Shown one piece after another: positions 1 through 8,181 of a stretch of 64,000 bases of DNA. The notes under the pieces were generated by a model that saw nothing but the letters and a program-made list of their open reading frames with translations, searched no databases and was not told the DNA's origin. The stretch comes from Collinsella sp. Its GTDB lineage: Bacteria > Actinomycetota > Coriobacteriia > Coriobacteriales > Coriobacteriaceae. Positions within the stretch are counted from its first letter, which is position 1, and the number at the start of each line of letters is the position of its first letter. Location: the NCBI GenBank assembly GCA_019414205.1, contig DXML01000019.1, forward strand, positions 1 through 64,000, written 5' to 3'. The translations under genes and the position numbers were made by a program.

Positions 1-85
1 TCGTCGATCAAAGGGGGACCGAGATCCCGGCCCGCTCCCCATCCCCATTTTCGGGCCGGGATCTCGGTCCCCCTTTGATCGACGA
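1..85. repeat. 34-bp perfect inverted repeat at the left edge
   Basis: Arms at 1-34 and 52-85 are exact reverse complements, separated by a 17-base loop (35-51). The left arm begins TCGTCGATCAAAGGGGGACC. There is no T-tract after the right arm, so it is not a classical intrinsic terminator. It ends one to thirteen bases before the possible starts of the first gene. It could be a mobile or REP-like hairpin, or a transcript boundary for genes to the left. The window edge coincides with the arm, so the element may be longer. Confidence 0.8.
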
Positions 86-97
86 TTGGCGAACGTA

Positions 98-745
98 ATG
101 CTCAACAATCTTTCCGACAATCAGAAACGCACCTTGGCGCTTGCCGCGATGGCGCTGTTGGCCCTGGCGTGCCTGTGCGGCACGCTGGCTTTTACCGTTG
201 ATATGGTTCCGGTGAACAACGTTCTATCGTTTGGCAGCGTGAAGGTACGAGTCTGCGAATACACCCTCAACGAACAGGGCGAGGAGATTCCGTTTGAGCC
301 CAACGAGCACGGGGACTATCCCGACACCAAGGCCAGTGGCTCTGATATCAGCCGCATTGTGCGCGTGGAGAACGCTGGAACGCAGCCTGAGTACGTTCGC
401 GCGCGTCTGCGCATGACGTCGGTGGCGCCCGACGGTTCGAGCGCGGATGCTTCGGGCAGCGTTGCGTTTCATGTGAACGCGGGCGAGGGGTCCCCGTGGA
501 TCGATGGCGGCGATGGGTGGTACTACTACCGCGGATTGGCCGGGCGTGGCGGCACGCTCGACCCCGGCGCCATGACGGAAAGCCTCATGGACTCGCTGCG
601 CTTTGTGGGCGACTACCACGATGCCGCGCGCGGCGGCTCATTCAGGCTCGATATCGATGTTCAGGCCGTGCAGGCCAAAAACCAGCAGGCAAGCGATACC
701 GTCCTCGACGTGCTTGACGTCGCGGGCTGGCCGGAGGCGAACTAG
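98..745 (+). CDS. SipW-dependent-type secreted protein (TasA/camelysin-like)
   Basis: Probable matrix-fibre or camelysin-family surface protein of 215 residues. A hydrophobic segment (about residues 10-30) runs into GTLAFTVDMVPVNNVLSFGS, the pattern of signal peptides cleaved by a SipW-type peptidase, followed by a beta-rich domain with an acidic ectodomain. The family normally forms extracellular fibres or is a cell-surface metalloprotease; no catalytic motif is visible, so a structural role is inferred. It is the first gene of a four-gene operon with a 3-base gap to the next. The start is uncertain: ATG at 98 is used, a TTG at 86 is in frame, neither has a clear Shine-Dalgarno, and the frame stays open to the window edge through the upstream inverted repeat. 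Confidence 0.75.
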   Translation: MLNNLSDNQKRTLALAAMALLALACLCGTLAFTVDMVPVNNVLSFGSVKVRVCEYTLNEQGEEIPFEPNEHGDYPDTKASGSDISRIVRVENAGTQPEYVRARLRMTSVAPDGSSADASGSVAFHVNAGEGSPWIDGGDGWYYYRGLAGRGGTLDPGAMTESLMDSLRFVGDYHDAARGGSFRLDIDVQAVQAKNQQASDTVLDVLDVAGWPEAN

Positions 746-748
746 CCT

Positions 749-3700
749 ATGAAGATCAAGAACATGAACCGGGGCGTGCTTAGCAGGCTAGTTGCCGTCG
801 CGGCGATTGCCCTTTGCTGCGTTATGGCGCTGCCAACGGTGGTGCATGCCGAGGACGTGCCCGAGAACACAAACGAATACCACATCAAAAACGCGAACGA
901 CTTTTTGGTGTACGTGGCGCTTTCGCGTGAGCGCGATACGTCCGGCTGGCGCGTTTATCTCGATAACGATATCGTGCTTAATGATGACGACATGAAGACC
1001 ATTGTCTCGCACACCGTTAAGCATCTGTCGTTTGGCAACAAGGAGCATCCGTTTAAGGGCGTGTTCGATGGTCAAAACCACACCGTTGAGGGCCTGAGCT
1101 ACGATAAAGACGCTTTTGACCCCGAGCGCGATACGGGATTTTTTGCCGAGACCAACGGTGCCACCATCAAAAACTTCCTGGTCAAGGACGCCAACGTGTG
1201 GGCGGACTTCCGCGGTGGCATTATCGTGGGCAAGGCCGTCAAAACGCGCTTCGAAAACGTTATGGTCATGGAGAGCACGCTGCACGTGACCTGCGCCAAC
1301 AATGCTCTCAACCTCATTACCAACGCAGGCTTTGAGGGCGGTCTCATCGCCGGCGAGCTCGACGGCTGCACCCTCTACAACTGCGAGGTCCGTGGCGGCC
1401 GTGCCGTCAACAATACGACCTCGGGCGTGCAGGCGCTCGGCGGTGAGGGTCTGTATATGGCGGCGTTTGCCGGCTACGTTAAGAACTCGACTATCGAGTA
1501 CTGTCGCGTGACGCCGACGCGTAAGGACGACGGCTCGATTGCCGAGAAGGGCATGACCGACGTCACCAATAAGTACGACGTGGCCATTGGCGCCCTGGGC
1601 GGCAACAACGTGTACGCCTCGGGTTTTGTGGGCTGCATGGCGGGCGAGGCCAAGATTATCGACTGCTTCTCGACGGCGCAGTGCTACAGCTATGCCGCGT
1701 CGTACGTGGGCGTCGTCGCCGTGACGCGCGCGTGGACGGGTGGCTTGGCGGGTCGTATTCTAACCGAAAAGGGCAACGAGCTCGTTCGAAGCCATTTTGC
1801 GGGTGACTTGAGCTCGCGTCAGTACAATCCCATCGCCGTGATCCCCATCATTCAAAACGATGTGAACCTGGGCGGCATTGCCGCGCGTGCCAACAAGGAT
1901 GATGCCACGGTCACCGAGTGCTACTTTAAGCCGAGCGTGAGCCTTTCTGGCAACAGCCAGGGCAACCCTGCCAAAAAGAAAATCCCCTCGTTTGGCGGCG
2001 ATGGCACCACCAAGGGTGATGGCTATGGTCCATGGGATGACGAGCGCTACACCACGCGCGAGCTGTGGGAAGAGCACGACTACGACTTTTGTGCCGGCAC
2101 CAAGCGCTCGACTGCTAACAACGGGGCCTTGGGTGGCTCGCACTTCAATGAGTGGGCGATGGATTACAAGCTGAATATTCCTGTGCATGGCCAGAGCGTT
2201 AAGGCGACGATCGATTTTCCCGGTGCGGGTACCGCGACCATCGAGGCAACCAAACTTGGTATTGATCAGGCGACCTCGGACCCGTATGCCTTTGCCGTGA
2301 GCGCCGTGCTGGCGGGAACGGCTCAGGGCTTGGCCCAGGGCGATACATCGGTGACGTTTAGGCAGGATACCTCCGCAAAGCCCAAGGGCTTGACCGATGC
2401 CAACGGCGGTTATCGCTTCATGGGCTGGTTCCGCGAGACCGGAGTCAATGTGAACCGTATCGATGCCGATAACGCCTGGTTTAACGGCAAGACCGATGCT
2501 GATGCCGTTAAGGCTGGCAAGCAGGTCCAGAAGAACGAAGCGCACGAGAAAACGTCGACCTATACCGCCGATAACGCGAAGGGGGCCAAGGCCTTTAAGG
2601 GCAACGACTTGTTTATTGCTTCGTACGAGGCGCAGGTGCTGTTCTATAACGTCAAGGGCGAGACGCTCGCGTGGCAGAGCGGCGCTGCGCATGACAAGTC
2701 GACGGACTGGTATCGCTATGGTGTTGGTTTAACGCCGGTTGCCCCTGCGGACCGCGGCGCTCTGTCTGCCAGCGCCACCTTTATCGGTTGGACGACGCAG
2801 CCGAGCGGCGATGCCGGGATGCATGGCGGTTACGCGGCCATCACCTCGCCTGAGCTTGCCGCGCTTAAAAACGCCGGTGCGTTCTATCCTGCCGGCACCG
2901 AGATCACCGTGCTTGGCCCGACCGATTTCTATCCGGTGTACAGCGACTACGTCTCGAACATCATGACGGTGTTCGAGGGTAATGAGCAGGATGGGCTTGA
3001 AGATGCGACCCAGCGTGTCGACGTGGGCAACACTCATGTCGATGTCCAGACTGCCGAGGATGGGGCCAGCGTTTACACGGTGCAGGTGCGCGGCGTGGAC
3101 AACAAGCCCTTGTCCGAAGGCGGCTCGCTGCCCGATGGCTACCGCTTCCTGGGTTGGTATGAAAACAAGGGGACCGAGGATGCCCCGCTCGAGGTGCGCG
3201 TAAGCCGCGACCCCAGCTACACACTCCCTGCCGATGTCGATCTAACTGTGCCACATACCTACATCGCCCGCTTTGAGTACCGCGTGGACTATTACGTTCG
3301 GGCTTATACCAACCATGAGTTTACGGACAGCAAGCTACCCTGTTCCGTTTGGAATCGCTATCAAACGCCCTTTGAGGAAAACGTCGGTAGTACCTTCGTG
3401 CGTGAAAACGTCGTCCACTGGGGCCCGGAGCATGTTGACCACGGTATAAAGGATAGTTATGAAACGTGTGGCACGCGCTTCACGAAGGAAACCCTTGTCG
3501 TGAGTCCCCTTAACGCGTACTCGCACAACGTTAAAAACGATACGGGAGCCGATACTCTAAAAAACCTCTATGCCGATACCGATTTTCCAGGCGCTGCAAC
3601 GCTAAGCGATACTTGGACTTCGGCTTCGCTGAACGTAACGGTCAAACCGGTGAATGATCGCTATCGCCTGAATTTCTGGACGCTTGAGCGCGATGGTGAA

Positions 3701-6205
3701 TATTGGACATATGTGAAAAATCCCATCGAGAGCATGGTGCGTACAGATAAGAAGTACTACGTTCGCGCGATGATTACCACGGACGTTAATTTCTACAACA
3801 AGGACGATAATGTCGTGAGGACTGCCACGCGGCGCTATGAGAGTAACTTGCTGCAGACCAAGGTGAACGGGGCGGATCCGACGTTCACGTATTACTACCC
3901 GCATGTTAATAAGTCGGTTAAAGTGGCCGAAAAGCCAGAAGATGGTGAGAAGGGATCGTATGAGAGCCCCCTGACCCTCGAAGCTTCCCCGACCAATGCC
4001 GACATGGCCGTGCCGGGCTATAAGTTCCTGGGCTGGATTTCGACCGCCGAGGTCAAGAAGGATTCTGCCGTCTGGGACTATATCTACGATGTCAAGGGTG
4101 ATTCCTTCACCACTTCTGACCCGGATAAGGCCGAACCGTATCTGGTGAAACCAGATTTCAAGGTCACCCAGTACCAGGATGCCTATCCGGTGTACGCGAA
4201 GTACGACGTTAACTACACCACCAACCTGCACCGCGCCGGTTTTGAGGGTACTTCCGAGGTGAATGTTCCTAGGTATGACATCACCCCTAATCTCAATGTG
4301 GACACCGATCCCGCCACGGCAACGGTGGCTCCTGATATCGAAACGACGGTATACAAGTCCGGCGGCGAGTTATATAAGCTAAATAAGGTCGAGGTCGAAC
4401 TTCCGAATGGTGAGGTCAAGGAGCTCGATTCTGCCGACGGTAACTCATATTCCTATCAGGTGGAGCCCGGCGGGACCTATACATTTGTGGCGTACTATTC
4501 GCCGTTGGCGGTTGTGTACCATCTCAATGCCAGGGATGTGGACGGTAAGGTAGCCCAGCAGGGCGATTCTCTCGGCAGCCTTAAGGACGGCATCCCGCTG
4601 CCAACGTATAACGTCGGCGATATCGATGCTGCAACGAACGCATACAATGCCTTCGTGGGCTGGACGGAAACTAAGCCGGTAGCTGGCAGCGGTTATGTCG
4701 TTTGGTCGGACGACGTTTCCATGGTGAATAAAAGCACCGTGGTCAAGGCCCCCATGGAGTTGTATCCGGTCTACCGCGCCAGCGCGGTAAGTGTCCAATC
4801 GAATATCGATGCTAATCTGGATGATCCCTATGCCGTACGCTCCCTTGCGCGTACCGACTCTGGTGATAAGATTTCGCTGGAGGTAAAAGCTGCAACTGAG
4901 GTTGTCGGCAAGGACGGCACCAAGTACGACTTTGTCGGCTGGTCGCGTGACTATACACCCGATGGCAACTACACCCTGATGACCGATGAGGAGAAGTATC
5001 CCCTCGAGGGTAATGAGCCCTTTAAGAACGTGACCTACACTGCGGTGTACAAGATTGCGCCGTATAAGGTGCGCTATCACGGTATCGACGGGTCGGTCAT
5101 CTTTACGGCGACCGTCGACTCGGGCGATGAGCGCGCACAAGACGGCAAGTCCGGTTTTATCCACACGGTCGATGTCCCTAAAATGGACGAGAGCGGCAAC
5201 CCCGCCTATGACAAGGACGACAACCCCGTGATGGAGCAAAAATCCGTGGCATATGACCCGGATGCCCACTCCAAGATCGTTGCGCTGCTCGATGAGCAGG
5301 CGGCCGCCAATGGCGATAAGCGTGAACTCTTCTTGGAATGGCGATATGTGGGTGCCGAAGGTGCTGCGGAGGATTGGGATACGTTTAAGGATGAGCCGGT
5401 CAAGGGCGATATGGACCTGTATCCCGTGACGTATCGCGTGGTTGCCAACGATACGTCTGATGGAAAGCCCGAAAACATGACCGCGCAGCTTAAGTGGCTG
5501 TTCGATCCTTCCGCCGCCAACACCGTCGACGACGCCGCCGATAAGGCGCCGTTTAAGGTCTGCTTTGCCAAGCCGTTTATGGGAACGCAGTTGACCGTCA
5601 CGGTAACGCGGGCAAGCTACGGCCCTGGTGCAGAGGAAGCTCCCGTGGACGGCAAGTTTGTCTCGCTCTATAGTCTGGGTTCGGGTAATAGTTCGTTTGA
5701 CCTGGCCAACCGTCTGGAGTCCAAGAAGACGGGTGAAGGCGATCAAGGTGCCGGCAACGCTGTGTTTAACTTTGATCAGACTCATACGTTGACGATCGTT
5801 AAAAAGACAACCGATGCCAGTGCCATGGGACAAACGTTTCGCTTTAAGGTGACGCGAAAGATGCCGCAGGATTCTTCTGCCGAGACGCGCACGGTCGAGG
5901 TGAAAGTTGGCGAGCAACACGACGAAAACGGTGAGGTCTGCTATGTCGGCAGCGTGCAGTTTGCCGCGCCTGCGGGCGTCTATACCGTCGAGGAAGACAC
6001 AGCTTGGGCATGGCGTTACGAGGGCGAGTTGAGTACGCCGGGCAAGGTTCCCGGCAAATCTGCCGAGTTGACCATCTCGTCCGCCTCGAGCGTGGGCGAC
6101 ACGGTGGTGACGTGCGTCAACACGCGCGCGAAGGACAAATGGGTCGATGGCGGTTCGCGTGCCAAGAATGTTTGGGAAAACGGCACGCTGATGAGGGAGG
6201 ATTAG
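749..6205 (+). CDS. Large secreted InlB-repeat / GLUG-type adhesin
   Basis: Secreted 1818-residue surface protein, probably an adhesin. A signal peptide ends near residue 34 (VVHAED). Residues about 85-350 carry GLUG-like beta-helix repeats (for example GGLIAGELDG, SGFVGCMAGE). From about 555 to 1530 there are at least seven Listeria-Bacteroides/InlB B-type repeats recognised by F-x-GW cores near residues 557, 677, 799, 1092, 1300 and 1394, with divergent copies near 974 and 1527. A prealbumin-like/Cna-B-type domain lies at about 1670-1790. The C terminus (about 30 residues) has no LPXTG motif, membrane segment or charged tail, so anchoring must come from a partner. An SD (GGAGG) lies 12 bases before the ATG. 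Gaps to neighbours are 3 and 1 bases, so it is co-translated with the two SipW-type proteins. Substrate or receptor is unknown. Confidence 0.8.
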   Translation: MKIKNMNRGVLSRLVAVAAIALCCVMALPTVVHAEDVPENTNEYHIKNANDFLVYVALSRERDTSGWRVYLDNDIVLNDDDMKTIVSHTVKHLSFGNKEHPFKGVFDGQNHTVEGLSYDKDAFDPERDTGFFAETNGATIKNFLVKDANVWADFRGGIIVGKAVKTRFENVMVMESTLHVTCANNALNLITNAGFEGGLIAGELDGCTLYNCEVRGGRAVNNTTSGVQALGGEGLYMAAFAGYVKNSTIEYCRVTPTRKDDGSIAEKGMTDVTNKYDVAIGALGGNNVYASGFVGCMAGEAKIIDCFSTAQCYSYAASYVGVVAVTRAWTGGLAGRILTEKGNELVRSHFAGDLSSRQYNPIAVIPIIQNDVNLGGIAARANKDDATVTECYFKPSVSLSGNSQGNPAKKKIPSFGGDGTTKGDGYGPWDDERYTTRELWEEHDYDFCAGTKRSTANNGALGGSHFNEWAMDYKLNIPVHGQSVKATIDFPGAGTATIEATKLGIDQATSDPYAFAVSAVLAGTAQGLAQGDTSVTFRQDTSAKPKGLTDANGGYRFMGWFRETGVNVNRIDADNAWFNGKTDADAVKAGKQVQKNEAHEKTSTYTADNAKGAKAFKGNDLFIASYEAQVLFYNVKGETLAWQSGAAHDKSTDWYRYGVGLTPVAPADRGALSASATFIGWTTQPSGDAGMHGGYAAITSPELAALKNAGAFYPAGTEITVLGPTDFYPVYSDYVSNIMTVFEGNEQDGLEDATQRVDVGNTHVDVQTAEDGASVYTVQVRGVDNKPLSEGGSLPDGYRFLGWYENKGTEDAPLEVRVSRDPSYTLPADVDLTVPHTYIARFEYRVDYYVRAYTNHEFTDSKLPCSVWNRYQTPFEENVGSTFVRENVVHWGPEHVDHGIKDSYETCGTRFTKETLVVSPLNAYSHNVKNDTGADTLKNLYADTDFPGAATLSDTWTSASLNVTVKPVNDRYRLNFWTLERDGEYWTYVKNPIESMVRTDKKYYVRAMITTDVNFYNKDDNVVRTATRRYESNLLQTKVNGADPTFTYYYPHVNKSVKVAEKPEDGEKGSYESPLTLEASPTNADMAVPGYKFLGWISTAEVKKDSAVWDYIYDVKGDSFTTSDPDKAEPYLVKPDFKVTQYQDAYPVYAKYDVNYTTNLHRAGFEGTSEVNVPRYDITPNLNVDTDPATATVAPDIETTVYKSGGELYKLNKVEVELPNGEVKELDSADGNSYSYQVEPGGTYTFVAYYSPLAVVYHLNARDVDGKVAQQGDSLGSLKDGIPLPTYNVGDIDAATNAYNAFVGWTETKPVAGSGYVVWSDDVSMVNKSTVVKAPMELYPVYRASAVSVQSNIDANLDDPYAVRSLARTDSGDKISLEVKAATEVVGKDGTKYDFVGWSRDYTPDGNYTLMTDEEKYPLEGNEPFKNVTYTAVYKIAPYKVRYHGIDGSVIFTATVDSGDERAQDGKSGFIHTVDVPKMDESGNPAYDKDDNPVMEQKSVAYDPDAHSKIVALLDEQAAANGDKRELFLEWRYVGAEGAAEDWDTFKDEPVKGDMDLYPVTYRVVANDTSDGKPENMTAQLKWLFDPSAANTVDDAADKAPFKVCFAKPFMGTQLTVTVTRASYGPGAEEAPVDGKFVSLYSLGSGNSSFDLANRLESKKTGEGDQGAGNAVFNFDQTHTLTIVKKTTDASAMGQTFRFKVTRKMPQDSSAETRTVEVKVGEQHDENGEVCYVGSVQFAAPAGVYTVEEDTAWAWRYEGELSTPGKVPGKSAELTISSASSVGDTVVTCVNTRAKDKWVDGGSRAKNVWENGTLMRED

Positions 6206-6206
6206 G

Positions 6207-6776
6207 ATGACTAAGCGCAAGCAGATCGTCGCCCTCCTTGTGGGCGTTCTCCTTTTGGCTGGCGCTGCCGGTGCCTTCGCGTGGCTTTCGGTTACGGGTG
6301 TGCTGGTCAACGAGTTTGGCTTTGGTTCGTTGGCGCCCTCGGTGGACGAGAAACTCGATGGCAACGTGAAGAGCGACGTCACGATTACAAACAAGGGCTC
6401 GGCTCCGGCATACCTGCGTGCTGCGGTGGATATCTACTGGCAGGACCAGGATGGCGCGCGCCTGTGGGATGAGCCGGTTGCGGGAACGGACTACGTTATT
6501 GAGCGGGGCAACGTGTCCGATGCGTCTGCTTCCAACAGCGCCTCGTCTTGGGTTGCCGCGTCCGACGGATTCTACTATTGGACATCTTCCGTTGCGCCGA
6601 TGGACAAAACCGGCGTGCTCATCAAGAGCGTGACTGAGAGGAAGGCGGATGGCAAGAACCTGGTCGTCGACATTTCGACCCAGGCAATTCAGTCCACGCC
6701 CGATGAGGCCGTGCACGACGCATGGGGTTGCTCGGTCGAGAATGACGTGCTGGTGCCGCCGCATGGAGGTGCGTAA
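6207..6776 (+). CDS. Second SipW-dependent-type secreted protein
   Basis: A 189-residue paralogue-like partner of the first gene. Residues 4-30 are hydrophobic and lead into GAFAWLSVTGVLVNEFGFGS, again the SipW-type cleavage context (N-x-F-x-x-G). The mature part contains the beta-sandwich-like stretch VKSDVTITNKGSAPAYLRA, comparable to VRVENAGTQPEYVRARLRM in the first gene, so both belong to the TasA/CalY fold. SD GGGAGGA precedes the ATG. It sits 1 base after the adhesin stop and 2 bases before the next gene. Inferred role: major or minor subunit of a surface fibre. No signal peptidase gene of the SipW type lies in the window; it may lie left of position 1. Confidence 0.75.
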   Translation: MTKRKQIVALLVGVLLLAGAAGAFAWLSVTGVLVNEFGFGSLAPSVDEKLDGNVKSDVTITNKGSAPAYLRAAVDIYWQDQDGARLWDEPVAGTDYVIERGNVSDASASNSASSWVAASDGFYYWTSSVAPMDKTGVLIKSVTERKADGKNLVVDISTQAIQSTPDEAVHDAWGCSVENDVLVPPHGGA

Positions 6777-6778
6777 GT

Positions 6779-7477
6779 ATGGCGTTCCCGATTCGTAAAG
6801 GTGTTGCGCGCTCCTTGCGTTGCATGGTCGCGGCCATTTTCTGCGTGGTCGCGCTCGCTGTTCCCGCCCGTGCGTTTGCCGATACTCCCGCGATTGCCTA
6901 TGACGGAAATGCACGTCAGCTGACGGTCTCGGGGGCGACGGACTCCTCGGGGGAGCCCGATCTGTTTTTGGCCTTTAAAGATCTGATGCCTGGCGATGTG
7001 CGTGATCAGCAGATAGAGATTCGTGCCACGGGCGTAAAATCCCAGGTGCGCGTGTTTGTACGTGCCGTTGTCGATCACGAGACGGCACATATGCTGTCTC
7101 CCATCACCTTAACGGCGACTGTGGGCGATGCCTCTGCAGGTTGGCTCCAGACAGGAACACCGGGCAGCGTGTTCGCCTATCCCACGGAAATCGCCACGTT
7201 TACGAGCGATGGCAGCACGGTGCTTAATCTGCAGCTAAGCGTTCCGACGTCGGTGGGCAACGAGCTTGCCGATGCAAACAAGACCATTCGCTGGGAAATC
7301 ACCGCCGAGGACGATGGCGAGAAGATCCCCGTGCAGCCTGCTGGCAGAAAGAAGCCCGGCTTGCTTGGTCTGGTGGCAACAGGCGACAACACGCTCACGT
7401 TGCTTTTGGTGTTGCTGACGCTTGCAATCATCGCATTTATAGCCGCGCTTCTTTTGTCCCGGAGGGATAAGCGCTAG
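6779..7477 (+). CDS. Secreted protein with C-terminal membrane/cell-wall anchor
   Basis: 232-residue exported protein that closes the surface operon. A Sec-type signal peptide ends around residue 34 (ARAFAD). The ectodomain contains a segment (FKDLMPGDVRDQQIEIRATG) resembling the conserved part of TasA-like and pilus-associated proteins. The C terminus has LVATGDN, about 23 hydrophobic residues and RRDKR, which is the layout of a sortase signal although LVATG departs from LPXTG; it may simply be a membrane anchor. GGAGGT lies 8 bases before the ATG. As the only anchored protein of the operon, it is the best candidate for tethering the two fibre proteins or the adhesin. No sortase gene is in the window. 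Confidence 0.65.
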   Translation: MAFPIRKGVARSLRCMVAAIFCVVALAVPARAFADTPAIAYDGNARQLTVSGATDSSGEPDLFLAFKDLMPGDVRDQQIEIRATGVKSQVRVFVRAVVDHETAHMLSPITLTATVGDASAGWLQTGTPGSVFAYPTEIATFTSDGSTVLNLQLSVPTSVGNELADANKTIRWEITAEDDGEKIPVQPAGRKKPGLLGLVATGDNTLTLLLVLLTLAIIAFIAALLLSRRDKR

Positions 7478-7498
7478 GTTCATCTTCTAAATGAAACG

Positions 7499-7621
7499 CC
7501 CTCCCGGGCGGCGGGCACGAAGTTCCCTGCTCTACAGTCCTGCGCAAGACAAAGGCCACATTAAGTGGCCTTCTTTGCGTGCGGAACTCGCGATGAACTT
7601 CGTGCCCGCCGCCCGGGAGGG
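7499..7621. repeat. Inverted repeat with 26-bp perfect GC-rich arms
   Basis: Arms 7499-7524 (CCCTCCCGGGCGGCGGGCAC...) and 7596-7621 pair exactly. The 71-base interior holds a further hairpin, AGGCCACATTAAGTGGCCT. It starts about 20 bases after the stop of the surface operon and may act as its terminator. Its interior is one of the two inverted copies that flank the tandem repeat block. Confidence 0.8.
7522..7598 (+). repeat. Left copy of 77-bp inverted flanking repeat
   Basis: This segment (starts GTTCCCTGCTC, ends CGCGATGAAC) is repeated in reverse orientation at 8058-8135 with only a few differences and one extra base. Both copies contain the AAGTGGCC stem-loop. The pair encloses about 460 bases. 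Confidence 0.8.
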
Positions 7622-7683
7622 TGTCTCTTTATTGATAGAAGGCCTAATAAGCTGATGATTTTATGCCTGGATGTATTCGGAGT

Positions 7684-7945
7684 GGGACGGGCTTTCCGGA
7701 TGGGCGGGGTTTCGGAAAGTGTGTCCCAGAATCGGCGCTCAGAGTGGTCCCCACTTTCCGGTTGATGTCTTGTCCGGAAACTATGTCCCGGAATTAAGGC
7801 TTGGAACGGGATGCACTTTCCGGTTGAGAGCCTTAGCGGAAAGTGCGACCCGGAATTTACTCTTGAAGTGGGATGCGCTTTCCCAACAGGCCCTCAAGCG
7901 GAAACTGCATCCCGTTCCGAAGGCAGATTCCGGGACACACTTTCC
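7684..7945. repeat. 62-bp tandem repeat array, just over four units
   Basis: The string CTTTCC recurs at 7692, 7754, 7816, 7878 and 7940, and CGGAAA at 7713, 7775, 7837 and 7899: in both cases exactly 62 bases apart. Units share GTGGGATGC-CTTTCCGG and GCGGAAA-TGTGTCCCGGAAT segments but differ by many substitutions, so this is an old array rather than a fresh expansion. CTTTCCG and CGGAAAG inside each unit are complementary, so each unit can form a small hairpin. No convincing gene is visible in it. Confidence 0.8.
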
Positions 7946-7954
7946 GAATATAAA

Positions 7955-7977
7955 GAAGGCCACTTAATGTGGCCTTC
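7955..7977. repeat. AAGGCCACTTAATGTGGCCTT hairpin, middle copy
   Basis: A perfect short stem-loop found three times in this gap: about 7551-7573, 7955-7977 and 8083-8105. It lies just after the tandem array. On either strand it could act as a weak terminator or as a recognition site of the whole element. Confidence 0.65.
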
Positions 7978-8057
7978 AACTTATATATGTTGCGGATGCT
8001 TTCATGACAAGCCGCGCTTCAACACCGAGGCGTCTGCCCGGCGACGCGGAATGCAAG

Positions 8058-8135
8058 GTTCATCGCGAGTTCCGCACGCAAAGGAGGCCACTTAATGTGG
8101 CCTCCGTCTTGCGCAGGACTGTCCGAGCAGGGAAC
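8058..8135 (-). repeat. Right copy of 77-bp inverted flanking repeat
   Basis: Reverse complement of 7522-7598 with scattered mismatches. The right copy then runs into a different stem, CTGTCCGAGC (8118-8127) pairing with GCTCGGACAG (8148-8157). This block ends about 25 bases before the stop codon of the minus-strand LTA-synthase-like gene, so it may serve as that gene's 3' end. Confidence 0.75.
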
Positions 8136-8181
8136 CTTATATGCCTCCGCTCGGACAGACGTTTCAGTTATGAGCGACCCG

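Noticed and set aside
4445..6394. A 649-codon minus-strand frame opposite the large adhesin
   Set aside because: The plus strand codes a recognisable signal peptide and InlB-type repeats; the opposite frame shows no family features.
7684..7945. A CRISPR array
   Set aside because: Repeats are contiguous 62-bp units without unique spacers of constant length, and no cas genes are nearby.
7671..7967. A 98-codon ORF across the 62-bp tandem repeat
   Set aside because: The period of 62 is not a multiple of 3, so repeated units are read in different frames; a protein repeat is not being conserved.
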